A stretch of DNA of 64,000 nt from Bradyrhizobium sp. CCGE-LA001 (GCF_000296215.2 NZ_CP013949.1:4829501-4893500); one strand, 5' to 3'. Counted from the first letter of the stretch, positions 9,105 through 17,195 are shown. Numbers and translations are program-made. The notes: a model not told the origin generated them from the sequence alone.

Positions 9105-9923
9105 CTAGATCGCGCCGATCTCGGTCAGGCAAGCCTGCGTGAGCGGCATGCGCTCGCTGATGAGGCGCGGCTCCTTGCAATCCATGTTGAGCGCGAACAC
9201 GGTGTGCGCCTCGCCCTTCTCGGCCCAGCCGACCATCCAGCCGAGCGACGGCTCGCCGCGCTCGGCGCCCAGCAGCCCGGACTTGGCGCGAATGATGCTC
9301 TCGCCGACCTTGGTCACTGGCAGGATGTCGCAGACGAGGTCCTGGCTGCGCTTGCTGATCGGCAGCGCGCGACGGCGCAGCCGGTCGACGAAGTCGATCT
9401 GTTCGACCGGATCGATGCGCAAATTTCCGGTGAGCCAGAACTGGTCGATGCCGCCGCCGATGTCGTGATTGCCATAGTCGAACTCGTCGACATATTTCTG
9501 CATGCGCTCCTGGCCGATGCGGCGCGCGATCTCCTGATAGACTGGCACCGCGCTGACCGCGATCGCACTGCGTAGCGTGTGATCCTTGTTCCAGGCTTCG
9601 ATCGGCCGCTTCACGCCATCCCAGGCAAACACGTCCTTGTCGGGATCGGTGACCACGCCGGTCTCGAGCGCGATCAGCGAGTTCGGAATCTTGAAGGTCG
9701 AGGCCGGCAGCTTGCCCTCGCCCGAGCGCTCCTTGTCGGAGGCGACGATCAGATAATCCTCGACCTTGTAGCCGACGAAGGTGCCCGACGTGCCGAGGTC
9801 GGTGAAGCGCTTGGCGAGGCTGTCGCGGATCTCATTGCGCGGAGGCGCAACGTGGGCGAACGCACGTGACGGCAGGATGGTGGCTGCGGCGAGCAGGCCG
9901 AGAGTGGAACGACGGGTGAGCAA
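9105..9923 (-). CDS. Class D (OXA-type) beta-lactamase
   Basis: 272 residues with all class D active-site motifs in order: S75-T-F-K78 (catalytic Ser and the carboxylatable Lys), S124-A-V126, Y150-G-N152, and K214-S-G216, followed by GWMVGW at 228-233. The N-terminus MLTRRSTLGLLAAATIL looks like a twin-arginine signal, so the enzyme would act in the periplasm. The family hydrolyses penicillins and some cephalosporins or carbapenems; the actual spectrum, and whether the gene is expressed, cannot be inferred. No mobile element or gene cassette end is visible, so it looks like a resident chromosomal gene. Confidence 0.9.
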   Translation of the reverse strand: MLTRRSTLGLLAAATILPSRAFAHVAPPRNEIRDSLAKRFTDLGTSGTFVGYKVEDYLIVASDKERSGEGKLPASTFKIPNSLIALETGVVTDPDKDVFAWDGVKRPIEAWNKDHTLRSAIAVSAVPVYQEIARRIGQERMQKYVDEFDYGNHDIGGGIDQFWLTGNLRIDPVEQIDFVDRLRRRALPISKRSQDLVCDILPVTKVGESIIRAKSGLLGAERGEPSLGWMVGWAEKGEAHTVFALNMDCKEPRLISERMPLTQACLTEIGAI

Positions 9924-9997
9924 GCGTGATGTCCGTTGAACGGTGAAAGCGCCGCGACCATGCAGCCGCGAGATGGTGAAACGATGACAGGGCGTGT

Positions 9998-10261
9998 TTA
10001 CCGCCCCCGCCCCGACAGCCGCAGCACGAAAACCAGGACTTCGGCAACGGCCTTGTAGAGGTCAGGCGGGATCTCGTCGCCGAGCTCCACCTTGGAGAGC
10101 GCACCGGCCAGGATATCGTTCTCCTCGATCGGGATGTCGTGGGCCTTGGCGATCTCGACGATCTTTTCGCCGATCGTGCCCTTGCCTTTGGCGACGACGA
10201 CGGGCGCGCCAGATCCCTTTTCGTAATGCAGCGCGATCGCGAGCTTGGAGGGGTCGCTCAT
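9998..10261 (-). CDS. FlhB-like protein (FlhX; stand-alone FlhB cytoplasmic domain)
   Basis: 87 residues equal to the cytoplasmic C-terminal domain of the FlhB/YscU export-gate switch: KLAIALHYEKGSGAPVVVAKGKG, then IAKAHDIPIEENDILAGAL and IPPDLYKAVAEVLVFVLRL. The membrane domain is absent, and the NPTH autocleavage site is not present at the N-terminus; the chain begins about where the cleaved fragment would. FlhX proteins of this kind can take part in flagellar export specificity switching. Its start overlaps the stop of the FliK-like gene by 4 bases, so translation is probably coupled. Confidence 0.85.
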   Translation of the reverse strand: MSDPSKLAIALHYEKGSGAPVVVAKGKGTIGEKIVEIAKAHDIPIEENDILAGALSKVELGDEIPPDLYKAVAEVLVFVLRLSGRGR

Positions 10262-11868
10262 GTGGCGCGATCCAGGAAATGGCCGGCGCGGGCCGGTGCC
10301 GGCTGCGGCGGCGTGCCGTCGCGCACGATGATATCGCCCGGCTTGAGCTCGGCCCGCGTCAGCGCCTGGTTGAGCTCGCCTATACCGGCGCGAAGCTGCT
10401 GCGCCGTCGCCGGCCGCTCTGCCCACATGCGCACGAAGGTCTTGTCGCCGTTCAGCGTGATCAAGGCGTGCACGGGGCCGGCCGGCTCGACATTGAGCGA
10501 GAAGCGCGCGCGCCAGGCACGCGCGGCGGCATCGGCGGATTCGTTGCCGCCGTCACGTGAGATCTCGAACTGCGCCATCGCGGTGCCCTGCGGGGTCGCG
10601 AAGGGAATCTCGAAATTCCATTGCGGCACGGCCGGGTCGATGCGGTGGCCGGAAGCATCGGTGCGATCGGGGAGCGAGGCGACCTGAAGCAATGTCTGCC
10701 GCGCGATTGCGGCATCGGTGTCGTCGAGCAGACGGTGCACGGTCGCGGCCAGCGGCGTATCGGGCGCGAGCGATGGCGAGGCGACCGCCTGCGAGGCCGG
10801 CAGTGCCCCCCGGAAGGGCGGTGGCGCGGTCGCGTGCGCCTCCGTCTCGAAGACGTGGCCATCAGGCACGGCCTTGTTGGAGCCGGGCACGTTGCCAAGC
10901 ATGCGCGGCAGGCTTTGCGTCATCTCCTGCAGGAGGCTGGCGGCAAGGCCTGCGGACATGATCCTCGGCATCGTGGCCTGCGCAGTGCCGGCGGCGGTAT
11001 CAGCCAGCACGGCGGCTGCGGGCATGGCGCTGCGCGGCATTTGCTGTGGTTGGGTGATCTCGGCCTCGGTTGAAGGCACAGCGGCCGGCACGGCCCCGCC
11101 TGTTGGCTGAGCCGGTGCGGCTGTCGCCGTGGCACTGGTCGGAAGCGCGGCGCCCTGGGCCTGGGGCGCGGCGGTCTGAAGCGTGGCCAGGGTCTGGCGC
11201 AGCACCAGCAGCGCAGCTTTTAAATCAGGCGTCGCGCCGGACGACGACGTCGTGCCTGCAGCCAGCGAGGCCTCGAGGAACAGGCCGGATTTCTGGAAGG
11301 CCGTCTCGATGTCGCCGCCATCGAGTCCGGTATTGAGCGGCGTCTGCTGCGCCAGCACGTCGAGCACGGCCTGCTTCAGCCCTGCCGGCAGATTGCTGCC
11401 GGTGATGACCGCGGCGAGATTGGCGAACAGCGGCGCCTGGCTGCCCTGCCTGGTCACGGCCTCGGCGGAGGCTGCGCTGACAGCGACGTGTTCTGCCGGC
11501 GTCAGCGCGTTGCGCGCCACGCTCGCCGATGGCGCCAGCGGCGGGCTCTCCACCAGCGAGGCCGCGCGGGCCGTCAACGTGACCTGGTCGGGAACAGCCT
11601 CGCCTGCCCCGCCCATCACGGCGAGCCGGATGGCGCCGTCGTTCTTCGACACCGCGAGCTGGAGATTTTGCCCCAGCGTGAGCGCCACCTCCGACATCAC
11701 GTCCATCGCGAGGTTGGCGATCGCGATCCGCACCAGATTGTCGGCGAGCACGCTGACCACTTTGGCGTTCACGACGCTGCCGGCCTGCAACGCAAGATCG
11801 GGCGTCGTCGCATCCGCCGCGGGGCTGGCGGCATTGACCGGTAGGATCGAATTGATCGGCGTCGGCAT
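10258..11868 (-). CDS. Flagellar hook-length control protein (FliK-like)
   Basis: 536 residues. The long middle part is Ala/Pro/Thr/Gln-rich and of low complexity, as in FliK rulers that measure hook length. The C-terminal region has WNFEIPFATPQGTAMAQFEI and FSLNVEPAGPVHALITLNGD, and ends with LRAGIGELNQALTRAELKPGDIIV (to about residue 510), matching the Flg_hook domain. It should be secreted and, through the FlhB-type gate, switch export from rod/hook to filament subunits. The neighbouring FlhX-like gene supports this. FliK proteins evolve fast, so the call rests on the C-terminus and context. Confidence 0.78.
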   Translation of the reverse strand: MPTPINSILPVNAASPAADATTPDLALQAGSVVNAKVVSVLADNLVRIAIANLAMDVMSEVALTLGQNLQLAVSKNDGAIRLAVMGGAGEAVPDQVTLTARAASLVESPPLAPSASVARNALTPAEHVAVSAASAEAVTRQGSQAPLFANLAAVITGSNLPAGLKQAVLDVLAQQTPLNTGLDGGDIETAFQKSGLFLEASLAAGTTSSSGATPDLKAALLVLRQTLATLQTAAPQAQGAALPTSATATAAPAQPTGGAVPAAVPSTEAEITQPQQMPRSAMPAAAVLADTAAGTAQATMPRIMSAGLAASLLQEMTQSLPRMLGNVPGSNKAVPDGHVFETEAHATAPPPFRGALPASQAVASPSLAPDTPLAATVHRLLDDTDAAIARQTLLQVASLPDRTDASGHRIDPAVPQWNFEIPFATPQGTAMAQFEISRDGGNESADAAARAWRARFSLNVEPAGPVHALITLNGDKTFVRMWAERPATAQQLRAGIGELNQALTRAELKPGDIIVRDGTPPQPAPARAGHFLDRAT

Positions 11869-12085
11869 CTCGGAGGCCCAGGGTATGCTGGCCCCACCCT
11901 AAGGCCGCCCACGTAAACCTCTCGTTAAGTCTACGGCATTGGATTCGTTGGAATCGATGCGCCCAACAAGGGGTACGGCGTTGTCTAGCTCTGCGCCAGC
12001 ATCGAGCCGGTCCAGGACGGCCGCATCTACGCGGCCTAGCAAGGCTGGATGATCGCATTGAAGGCAAACGCGGTATGAGGAGGCG

Positions 12086-12508
12086 TTAGTCGCGCCCCTT
12101 CTTTTCCTTCTCATCACCGCCGCTGCTCACGCCCGAAGAGCTCGTGCCGCCGCCACGTCCAGATTGCGAACCGTCATCTCCGGATTTTGCGACCTTCGCG
12201 CCTCTTCCGCCAGCCTGACCCCCGCTGCCCCCACCGGAGCCACCTCCGCCTGTCGGATCCTCTTTCATCGAGTGCTCTTTAGTCGCATGCTCCTTGGCCG
12301 GGCCATCACGATCATTGTCGAAGAACGAGCCAGAACGTCCGCTGCCGCCGTCGTTCCCTCCAACGGCTCGTCCGCCGGAATGTGCGATGGCCGTTGACGT
12401 CAATGATGTTGATAAGAGCAGGGTCATCGTTGGCGGGGTCACCGCAGCAAACCTGCCGCACGTCTTCAGGAACTCCCGGCGATCTTCGTTGTCTTCTATT
12501 TTCGGCAC
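12086..12508 (-). CDS. Gly/Ser-rich protein with Tat-like signal, GTG start
   Basis: About 140 residues. The N-terminus has DRREFLKTCGRFAAVTPP followed by a hydrophobic run (TMTLLLSTSLTSTAIA), a twin-arginine-like signal. The rest is low complexity: Gly/Ser runs, acidic and lysine clusters, ending EKEKKGRD. The start is put at GTG 12508 because GAAGG lies five bases upstream; an ATG at 12556 exists but adds unconvincing residues. No family is recognised. The gene lies at the edge of an AT-richer stretch. Confidence 0.55.
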   Translation of the reverse strand: MPKIEDNEDRREFLKTCGRFAAVTPPTMTLLLSTSLTSTAIAHSGGRAVGGNDGGSGRSGSFFDNDRDGPAKEHATKEHSMKEDPTGGGGSGGGSGGQAGGRGAKVAKSGDDGSQSGRGGGTSSSGVSSGGDEKEKKGRD

Positions 12509-12948
12509 GGCGACCTTCTTCGAAGAAGTGCATATATAAAAAAGCAAACCAATCAAAACAAATTTAACTTGTTAATTGGTTCAATCAAAAAAAGTTACGT
12601 TCCTGCGTTGCTATCAAGGGTGGCAGGTACGTTGCGCCGGCCGTTTAGCCGTGCCACCGCGAGTTGGGGCCTGTTTTTGTTTTAGCACTTCTAAAGTTGT
12701 AGTTTGCAAATTTAACCGTTTTACGTGCATGACAAACCGTCTGCGCAAACAGCCGGCAGCAATGTCAGCTGCTCGTCCTGAGCCAAGCCCGCAATCCTGT
12801 TGTGATGTCGGCTAGCGTGGGTAGAGCGGAAGCGGGGGGGCACGGTGACTACGACCGCCGCTTGTGACCTAAGCGGACTCGGCTCCGTACCAATGCAATT
12901 GCCCTCAGAACAACTCCAATGCTCTTTTGCGGCGTGTGGAGACAAGCA
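12509..12948. other. AT-rich spacer without a gene between divergent genes
   Basis: 440 bases, clearly poorer in GC than its surroundings, particularly 12530-12610 and 12660-12730. It holds a perfect palindrome TTAAC-TT-GTTAA (12564-12575), partly inside AACCAAT...ATTGGTT arms, and one sigma-54-like promoter sequence (12621-12636). No convincing coding region was seen. Confidence 0.6.
12621..12636 (+). promoter_or_regulatory. Possible sigma-54 (-24/-12) promoter
   Basis: TGGCAGGTACGTTGCG matches the RpoN pattern TGGCAyr-N4-TTGCw with correct spacing of GG and GC; only the sixth and last bases deviate. It points to the glycosyltransferase gene, 313 bases downstream. No activator site was identified, so this is a sequence match only. 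Confidence 0.4.
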
Positions 12949-13998
12949 ATGAGCTCCGTAGATATCGTTATTCCCTGTTTCCGGTATGGGCACTTCCTGC
13001 GAGAATGTGTCGAGAGCATTCTGACGCAATCCGGCCCCGAATTGCGCGTGCTCATCATCGATGATGCGTCGCCGGACAATACAGCGGAAGTTGCGCAAAC
13101 GTTAGTTTGCTCCGATCCTCGCGTCGATTGTCGGAGGCACGCCTCGAATCAAGGTCTCATCGCTACCGCCAACGAAGGCATTGCCTGGGTGAAAGCCGAC
13201 TACATGCTTCTGCTGTCCGCGGACGATTACCTGCTGCCAGGTGCCCTCAAGAGATCGTCCGATCTGATGGATGATCATCCTTCTGTCGCCTTTACATTCG
13301 GAGGCGCGGTTGTCCTGGATCAACGAGGGAAGTATTCGCGGCACAGAACAGGAGTGGGATCCAGAACCCACGTTTTGTCCGGACTTGATTTCGTTACACT
13401 TGGCGGCGCAAGAAACATTGTACTGTCACCGACCGTAGTGGTTCGCACCACCCTGCAGAAAAGATTGGGCGGGTATTTACCTGACTTGCCCTACGCCTCC
13501 GATATGGAAATGTGGTTACGGCTCGCCGCACACGGCGACGTTGGGGTCATTGCCGCTGACCAAGCCGTCTATCGAGTGCACTCGGCGAACATGTCCAGCG
13601 AGGCTCCGCGGGAGCAAGACCTGTTCCAACGCAAGGCCGCGATTGAACATTTTCTGAATGAGAGCGCCCCTGGAATGACCAACGCTGATGCTCTTGGTGC
13701 TTGGTTGAACCGCATGTTAGCCCTTGACGCGATCGGCTGCGCAAGCGCTGCCTTCAACGAAGGAGCGATAGAAAGCTCAGCACGCCTTTCCGAACTTGCG
13801 GTGAGTATCATCCGAGCGTTCGAAGAGCGCGTCGTTGGTGGTTTCTTGTCTGCAAGAAGTCTCTCGGGTTGCGAGGATGGCTGCTGGTGCGGCCTACGGT
13901 TGAATGGTTTCGATCTATCTTACGGGACGAGCACCGTTGAAAACTACCAGGACGAGTGGAGCGATACTTCCGCTTCTGACCCCATAGCTGACCTCTGA
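12949..13998 (+). CDS. Family 2 glycosyltransferase
   Basis: 349 residues. The GT-A fold is plain at the N-terminus: SVDIVIPCFRYGHFLRECVES, the nucleotide-binding IIDDASPDNT (36-45), NQGLIATANEGI, and LLLSADDYLLPGAL, whose ADD (91-93) is the metal-binding DXD equivalent. The acceptor region includes LPYASDMEMWLRLAAHG, typical of GT2 enzymes. The C-terminal third (about 230-349) matches nothing I recognise. Codon use is less GC-biased than the neighbours, which suggests acquisition. Sugar and acceptor are unknown; the nearby flagellar genes make flagellin or surface glycan modification a guess only. Confidence 0.85.
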   Translation: MSSVDIVIPCFRYGHFLRECVESILTQSGPELRVLIIDDASPDNTAEVAQTLVCSDPRVDCRRHASNQGLIATANEGIAWVKADYMLLLSADDYLLPGALKRSSDLMDDHPSVAFTFGGAVVLDQRGKYSRHRTGVGSRTHVLSGLDFVTLGGARNIVLSPTVVVRTTLQKRLGGYLPDLPYASDMEMWLRLAAHGDVGVIAADQAVYRVHSANMSSEAPREQDLFQRKAAIEHFLNESAPGMTNADALGAWLNRMLALDAIGCASAAFNEGAIESSARLSELAVSIIRAFEERVVGGFLSARSLSGCEDGCWCGLRLNGFDLSYGTSTVENYQDEWSDTSASDPIADL

Positions 13999-14019
13999 GA
14001 GCTTCCTCTGAGAGCTTCC
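13994..14019. repeat. 13-bp tandem duplication across a stop codon
   Basis: TCTGAGAGCTTCC occurs twice back to back; the first copy contains the TGA stop of the glycosyltransferase gene (13996-13998). It looks like a recent slippage or repair duplication and does not alter the protein. Confidence 0.85.
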
Positions 14020-14142
14020 ATCCACTGCCCCGCTGCGTGGCGGCCGCGGCGGCGGCTCCGGCACCACCAACGGCTTCGAGCGGCAGCCGCCGACTGCGTT
14101 CACTGCAGTGATATCAATTGAGGATGATGTCCGAATCCCTCC

Positions 14143-14937
14143 TTAAGGACCTTTGGCTGCGGGCGGCCTTACTGCCGCCAAAACCGTCACGGCGGCCTGG
14201 AAATCCCGCGCCCGGGTGGCCCGACGGTGAGCGGCCTCCTCGTCGACGCCCCATTGGTCGATGTTCCAGTCCTCGTCGACATGGGCCGCGGCCCAGACCT
14301 GGTCGGCGTCGCGCGCGCCATGGGCCAGGGCCAGCGCGAGCAGAGCTGAGCCGGTCAGGGTCGTGACCATATGAAGCGCCGCGACCGACCAGGCATCCCC
14401 CGGCAGCGCCGCGCGCGCGGCCCTGACCGCCTCGTCCGGCTGCTTCACATGCATGACGCCCTCGGACAGGATGAAATGCGCACCCAGCGTCTGTGCGGCC
14501 CAGAACAACACGGGGTCCCAATGGGCGGCCTCGCGGGCGACCAGCCCTTCGGGGTGGCCGGCGCGATAGAACAGAAGGTCCGTCTCGAAGTATTTTGCGA
14601 GGTCGTCGCTGACGAGTTCGACGCGGTCGACCACGCCCTCGATCACGCTGTTGGCGATCCGCGTCAGCGGCATCGTCACGGGATCGATCGATTCGCCTTG
14701 CGCTGCCCATTCGGATGCCACCGCATCGGCAAGTTCGCGCGAAGGGATCACCACCTGACGGCCGGACGGCGTGCGGATCGGCTTGCCGTCGAGGGTGATG
14801 GCGAAGCCGCCCTCGGCATCGGCGACGCCGGCCGCCTTGTAGAAGCGCTTGCGCAGCGGCGTGCGCGCAGACGCGCGCGCCGATTCCCGGGAATCCGGCG
14901 GGGGCTGACCCGCAGCTTCTTCGAACAATTCACGCAT
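14143..14937 (-). CDS. ATP12 family F1-ATPase assembly chaperone
   Basis: 264 residues. The ATP12 signature is complete: LRKRFYKAAGV, then FAITLDGKPIRTPSGRQVV (45-63), LADAVASEWAAQGESIDP (69-86) and TMPLTRIANSVIEGV. The C-terminal domain contains WDPVLFWAAQTLGAHF and DEDWNIDQWGVDEEA. In mitochondria and alphaproteobacteria, ATP12 binds the alpha subunit of F1-ATPase before hexamer assembly. The ATG at 14937 begins a 28-residue N-terminal extension before the conserved core. It is the last gene of a minus-strand row, 52 bases behind a small exported protein. Confidence 0.88.
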   Translation of the reverse strand: MRELFEEAAGQPPPDSRESARASARTPLRKRFYKAAGVADAEGGFAITLDGKPIRTPSGRQVVIPSRELADAVASEWAAQGESIDPVTMPLTRIANSVIEGVVDRVELVSDDLAKYFETDLLFYRAGHPEGLVAREAAHWDPVLFWAAQTLGAHFILSEGVMHVKQPDEAVRAARAALPGDAWSVAALHMVTTLTGSALLALALAHGARDADQVWAAAHVDEDWNIDQWGVDEEAAHRRATRARDFQAAVTVLAAVRPPAAKGP

Positions 14938-14989
14938 GTCGGTTCTTCGATCCCTGTCGTCAGTCAAATTACCTGTGTCGTCCTGGCCG

Positions 14990-15289
14990 CTAGTTCGCGC
15001 AGCTGCGCGCATAAGTGCCGCGATCGGCCGGACCCAATCCTGCGGCTGCAGCGTCGTCGAGGCACTTCGTGACGCGATCGCTGAAGGAATTGCGCGGGAG
15101 CGGCTGGAAATTGTAGCGCGGCGGCGCGTCGAATTGCGGAACCTGGGGCACCTCGATCCTCGGCGGCGGTGGCGGCGCAGGCAGCGGCGGAGCGAGCCGC
15201 GACGCGCCCGGCGACACATATTGCGCGTGGGCGGCCTGCCCCACGAACAGAGTAGCCAATAGCACCAGCCCGATCGAGAACCGCGTCAT
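14990..15289 (-). CDS. Small exported protein of unknown function
   Basis: 99 residues. MTRFSIGLVLLATLFVGQAAHA is a standard Sec signal peptide with probable cleavage after AHA. The mature chain has a Pro-rich run (PPLPAPPPPP), then YNFQPLPRNSFSDRVTKCLDDAAAAGLG and a second Cys near the end (YARSCAN), so one disulfide is possible. Upstream in-frame codons from 15373 are Arg-rich and would bury the signal. No family or function is recognised. The gene is 40 bases downstream of the pseudouridine synthase gene. Confidence 0.7.
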   Translation of the reverse strand: MTRFSIGLVLLATLFVGQAAHAQYVSPGASRLAPPLPAPPPPPRIEVPQVPQFDAPPRYNFQPLPRNSFSDRVTKCLDDAAAAGLGPADRGTYARSCAN

Positions 15290-15329
15290 GAGCGGTATGT
15301 CGTGCGCCCGCCGCCCCCGTTCAACCCGG

Positions 15330-16532
15330 CTACTCCTCGGGCGCGTTCTCGATCGGATCAAACCTGGCTGCATCGAGCCCGAGCAGGTTCCAGGACTGCT
15401 GCATATGCGGCGGCAGCGGCGCGGTGGCGTCGATGACGCCGCCGCGCGGATGCGGAATGACGATCCGGCGCGCGAGCAGATGCAGCCGGTTCTGCAGGCC
15501 GCCCGGCAGCTGCCAGTTCTCGATGTTGAAATATTTGGGATCGCCGACGATGGGATGGCCGATGTGCTCCATGTGGGCGCGCAGCTGGTGGGTGCGGCCC
15601 GTCACCGGCTTCAGCGACACCCAGGTCAGCTTGTTGCCGGCGGTCTCGACCACCGCGTAGTACGTCACCGCGTGGCTGGCACCCTCGTCGCCGTGCTGGG
15701 CGATGCGCATGATGGTGTCGTCCTCGCTCTCCTCCTTCGCAAGGAAGGTCGAGATGCGGCCCTGCTTCGGCTTCGGCAGGCCCGGCACCAAGGCCCAATA
15801 GACCTTGCGCGCGGACCGCGAGCGGAACGCGCCGGTCAGATGCGAGGCGGCAAAGCGCGTCTTGGCGATCAGGAGGCAACCCGACGTCTCGCGATCGATG
15901 CGGTGCACGAGGCGCGGCTTCTGGCCCTTGGAATCGCGCATCACCTCCAGCATCTGGTCGATGTGGCGCGTCATGCCCGAGCCGCCCTGCACGGCAAGGC
16001 CGGCGGGCTTGTTCAGGACGAGGACGTCGTCGTCCTCCCAGATCGTCATCTCCTTCAGCGCCTTGAGCGTCTTTTGCGCGGCCTCCGAGAGTTCGCCGAC
16101 AACCTTCGGTGCGTCGAGCTTGAGCGGCGGAATGCGGACGCTCTGCCCCTCCTCCAGGCGGTCCTTGCTGTCGACGCGCTTGCCGTCGACGCGCAGCTCG
16201 CCTTTGCGGACGACGCGCTGGATGTGGGAGAACGACAGGCCGGGAAAGCGCGCTTCGAGGAAACGATCGACGCGCATGTTGTTCTCGTCGGCCGTGACGA
16301 TCACGGTCTGCACCTTGGTCGGCAGCAGCGTCGCGACGGGTTTTTCGGGTGCGGCCCTTTCCAGCTCGGCCTTGGGCGCGCGCCGCTCGGCGCGCTCGCC
16401 CGCGAAGCGCGGCGGCTTGCCGCCCGGACGCGGTCCGGATTTCTTGGCGCTGCGGGCCTTGAAGGGGCGCGCCTCCTTGCGCTCGTCGCGATCGCGAGGT
16501 TTTGGATTCATTCTCTTGATGCGACGGCTCAT
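15330..16532 (-). CDS. RluA family 23S rRNA pseudouridine synthase (RluC-like)
   Basis: 400 residues. Residues 1-70 are a very basic, disordered-looking extension (many Arg, Lys, Pro). An S4 RNA-binding domain follows (about 83-140: MRVDRFLEARFPGLSFSHIQ and RKGELRVDGKRV), then the catalytic domain with VLVLNKPAGLAVQGGSG and HRIDRETSG, whose Asp213 is the nucleophile. KPVTGRTHQLRAHMEHIGHPIVGD is the family's motif III. RluC modifies three uridines of 23S rRNA; the S4 domain fits RluC or RluD. The start overlaps the higA stop by 4 bases, so it is probably translated in coupling with the antitoxin. Confidence 0.88.
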   Translation of the reverse strand: MSRRIKRMNPKPRDRDERKEARPFKARSAKKSGPRPGGKPPRFAGERAERRAPKAELERAAPEKPVATLLPTKVQTVIVTADENNMRVDRFLEARFPGLSFSHIQRVVRKGELRVDGKRVDSKDRLEEGQSVRIPPLKLDAPKVVGELSEAAQKTLKALKEMTIWEDDDVLVLNKPAGLAVQGGSGMTRHIDQMLEVMRDSKGQKPRLVHRIDRETSGCLLIAKTRFAASHLTGAFRSRSARKVYWALVPGLPKPKQGRISTFLAKEESEDDTIMRIAQHGDEGASHAVTYYAVVETAGNKLTWVSLKPVTGRTHQLRAHMEHIGHPIVGDPKYFNIENWQLPGGLQNRLHLLARRIVIPHPRGGVIDATAPLPPHMQQSWNLLGLDAARFDPIENAPEE

Positions 16533-16846
16533 GCGGTTTTTCCAAGCTTTCGTGTCGACTGCGCATTTGTGCGGCGGGGCAGCGACGCAACCTGCGCGCC
16601 AATCTCCTTCTCCGCCAACCGCAGCTCATATTGCTGTTGCAGGTTCATCCAGAATTGCGGGCTGGTACCGAACCAATGACCTAGACGCAGCGCCGTGTCA
16701 GCGGTGATGCCGCGCTGCCCGTTGATGATGCCGGTGACGCGATTGACCGGCACATCGATCTGGCGCGCCAGTTCCGCGGCCGTGATGCCGAGTTCGCGCA
16801 GTTCTTCGGCAAGCTGTTCGCCGGGATGAATCGGTGTGCGGGGCAT
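16529..16846 (-). CDS. higA: HigA-type antitoxin
   Basis: 105 residues. The XRE-type helix-turn-helix occupies about 8-65: PIHPGEQLAEELRELGITAAELARQIDVP is the typical HigA N-terminus, and NRVTGIINGQRGITADTALRLGHWFGTSPQFWMNLQ completes it. HigA neutralises the HigB nuclease and represses the operon. It begins 8 bases behind the toxin gene, the usual toxin-first order of hig loci, and overlaps the downstream pseudouridine synthase gene by 4 bases. Confidence 0.92.
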   Translation of the reverse strand: MPRTPIHPGEQLAEELRELGITAAELARQIDVPVNRVTGIINGQRGITADTALRLGHWFGTSPQFWMNLQQQYELRLAEKEIGAQVASLPRRTNAQSTRKLGKTA

Positions 16847-16854
16847 AACTTCCT

Positions 16855-17139
16855 TCAGTGATAGTCGACGATCTCTACGTCAGTTGGTCCAAGGGATCCC
16901 TCTGGCCAATTGGAGCAAATCCGCCATTGATCGTTGATCCGGATCGAGAATTGTCCTGCACGATTGCCCTTCGAGGCTTCCTGCCGATTGCCGGGCAATG
17001 CCGCCAAGTCAGCTAAGCTCGTTGCCGCATCCAACCGATCAAGGCGCGTCTCTGCCTGGCGGGCAAATCCCGAGAATTCCTTGACGTGCTGACCAGCGGC
17101 AAATCGCTCGGTGCGCTTGTCGCGATAGCTGACGATCAT
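16855..17139 (-). CDS. higB: HigB-type toxin (RelE/ParE superfamily mRNA interferase)
   Basis: 94 residues. The family pattern is visible: an N-terminal strand IVSYRDKRTERFAAG, helices with RLDRLDAATSLADLAALPGN, then the basic core GNRAGQFSIRINDQWRICSNW and the C-terminal VEIVDYH. HigB binds ribosomes and cleaves mRNA in the A site. The motif FSIRINDQWRI is characteristic of active members, and the frame is intact. A palindrome lies 18 bases before the start codon. Confidence 0.9.
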   Translation of the reverse strand: MIVSYRDKRTERFAAGQHVKEFSGFARQAETRLDRLDAATSLADLAALPGNRQEASKGNRAGQFSIRINDQWRICSNWPEGSLGPTDVEIVDYH

Positions 17140-17156
17140 GCCTAAGCACTACCAAG

Positions 17157-17175
17157 ATTTACGAGTTACGTAAAT
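17157..17175. promoter_or_regulatory. Putative HigA operator
   Basis: Perfect inverted repeat ATTTACG-AGTTA-CGTAAAT in an AT-rich 56-base gap between rarA and higB. Position and symmetry suit binding by a dimeric HigA, giving conditional autoregulation; the promoter elements probably overlap it. Confidence 0.6.
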
Positions 17176-17195
17176 AGTAAATCCACTCGGAGTAC

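Noticed and set aside
12576..12815. 79-codon plus-strand frame in the AT-rich spacer
   Set aside because: Cys/Arg-rich random-looking translation, overlaps the sigma-54-like site and ends before the glycosyltransferase; no support as a gene.
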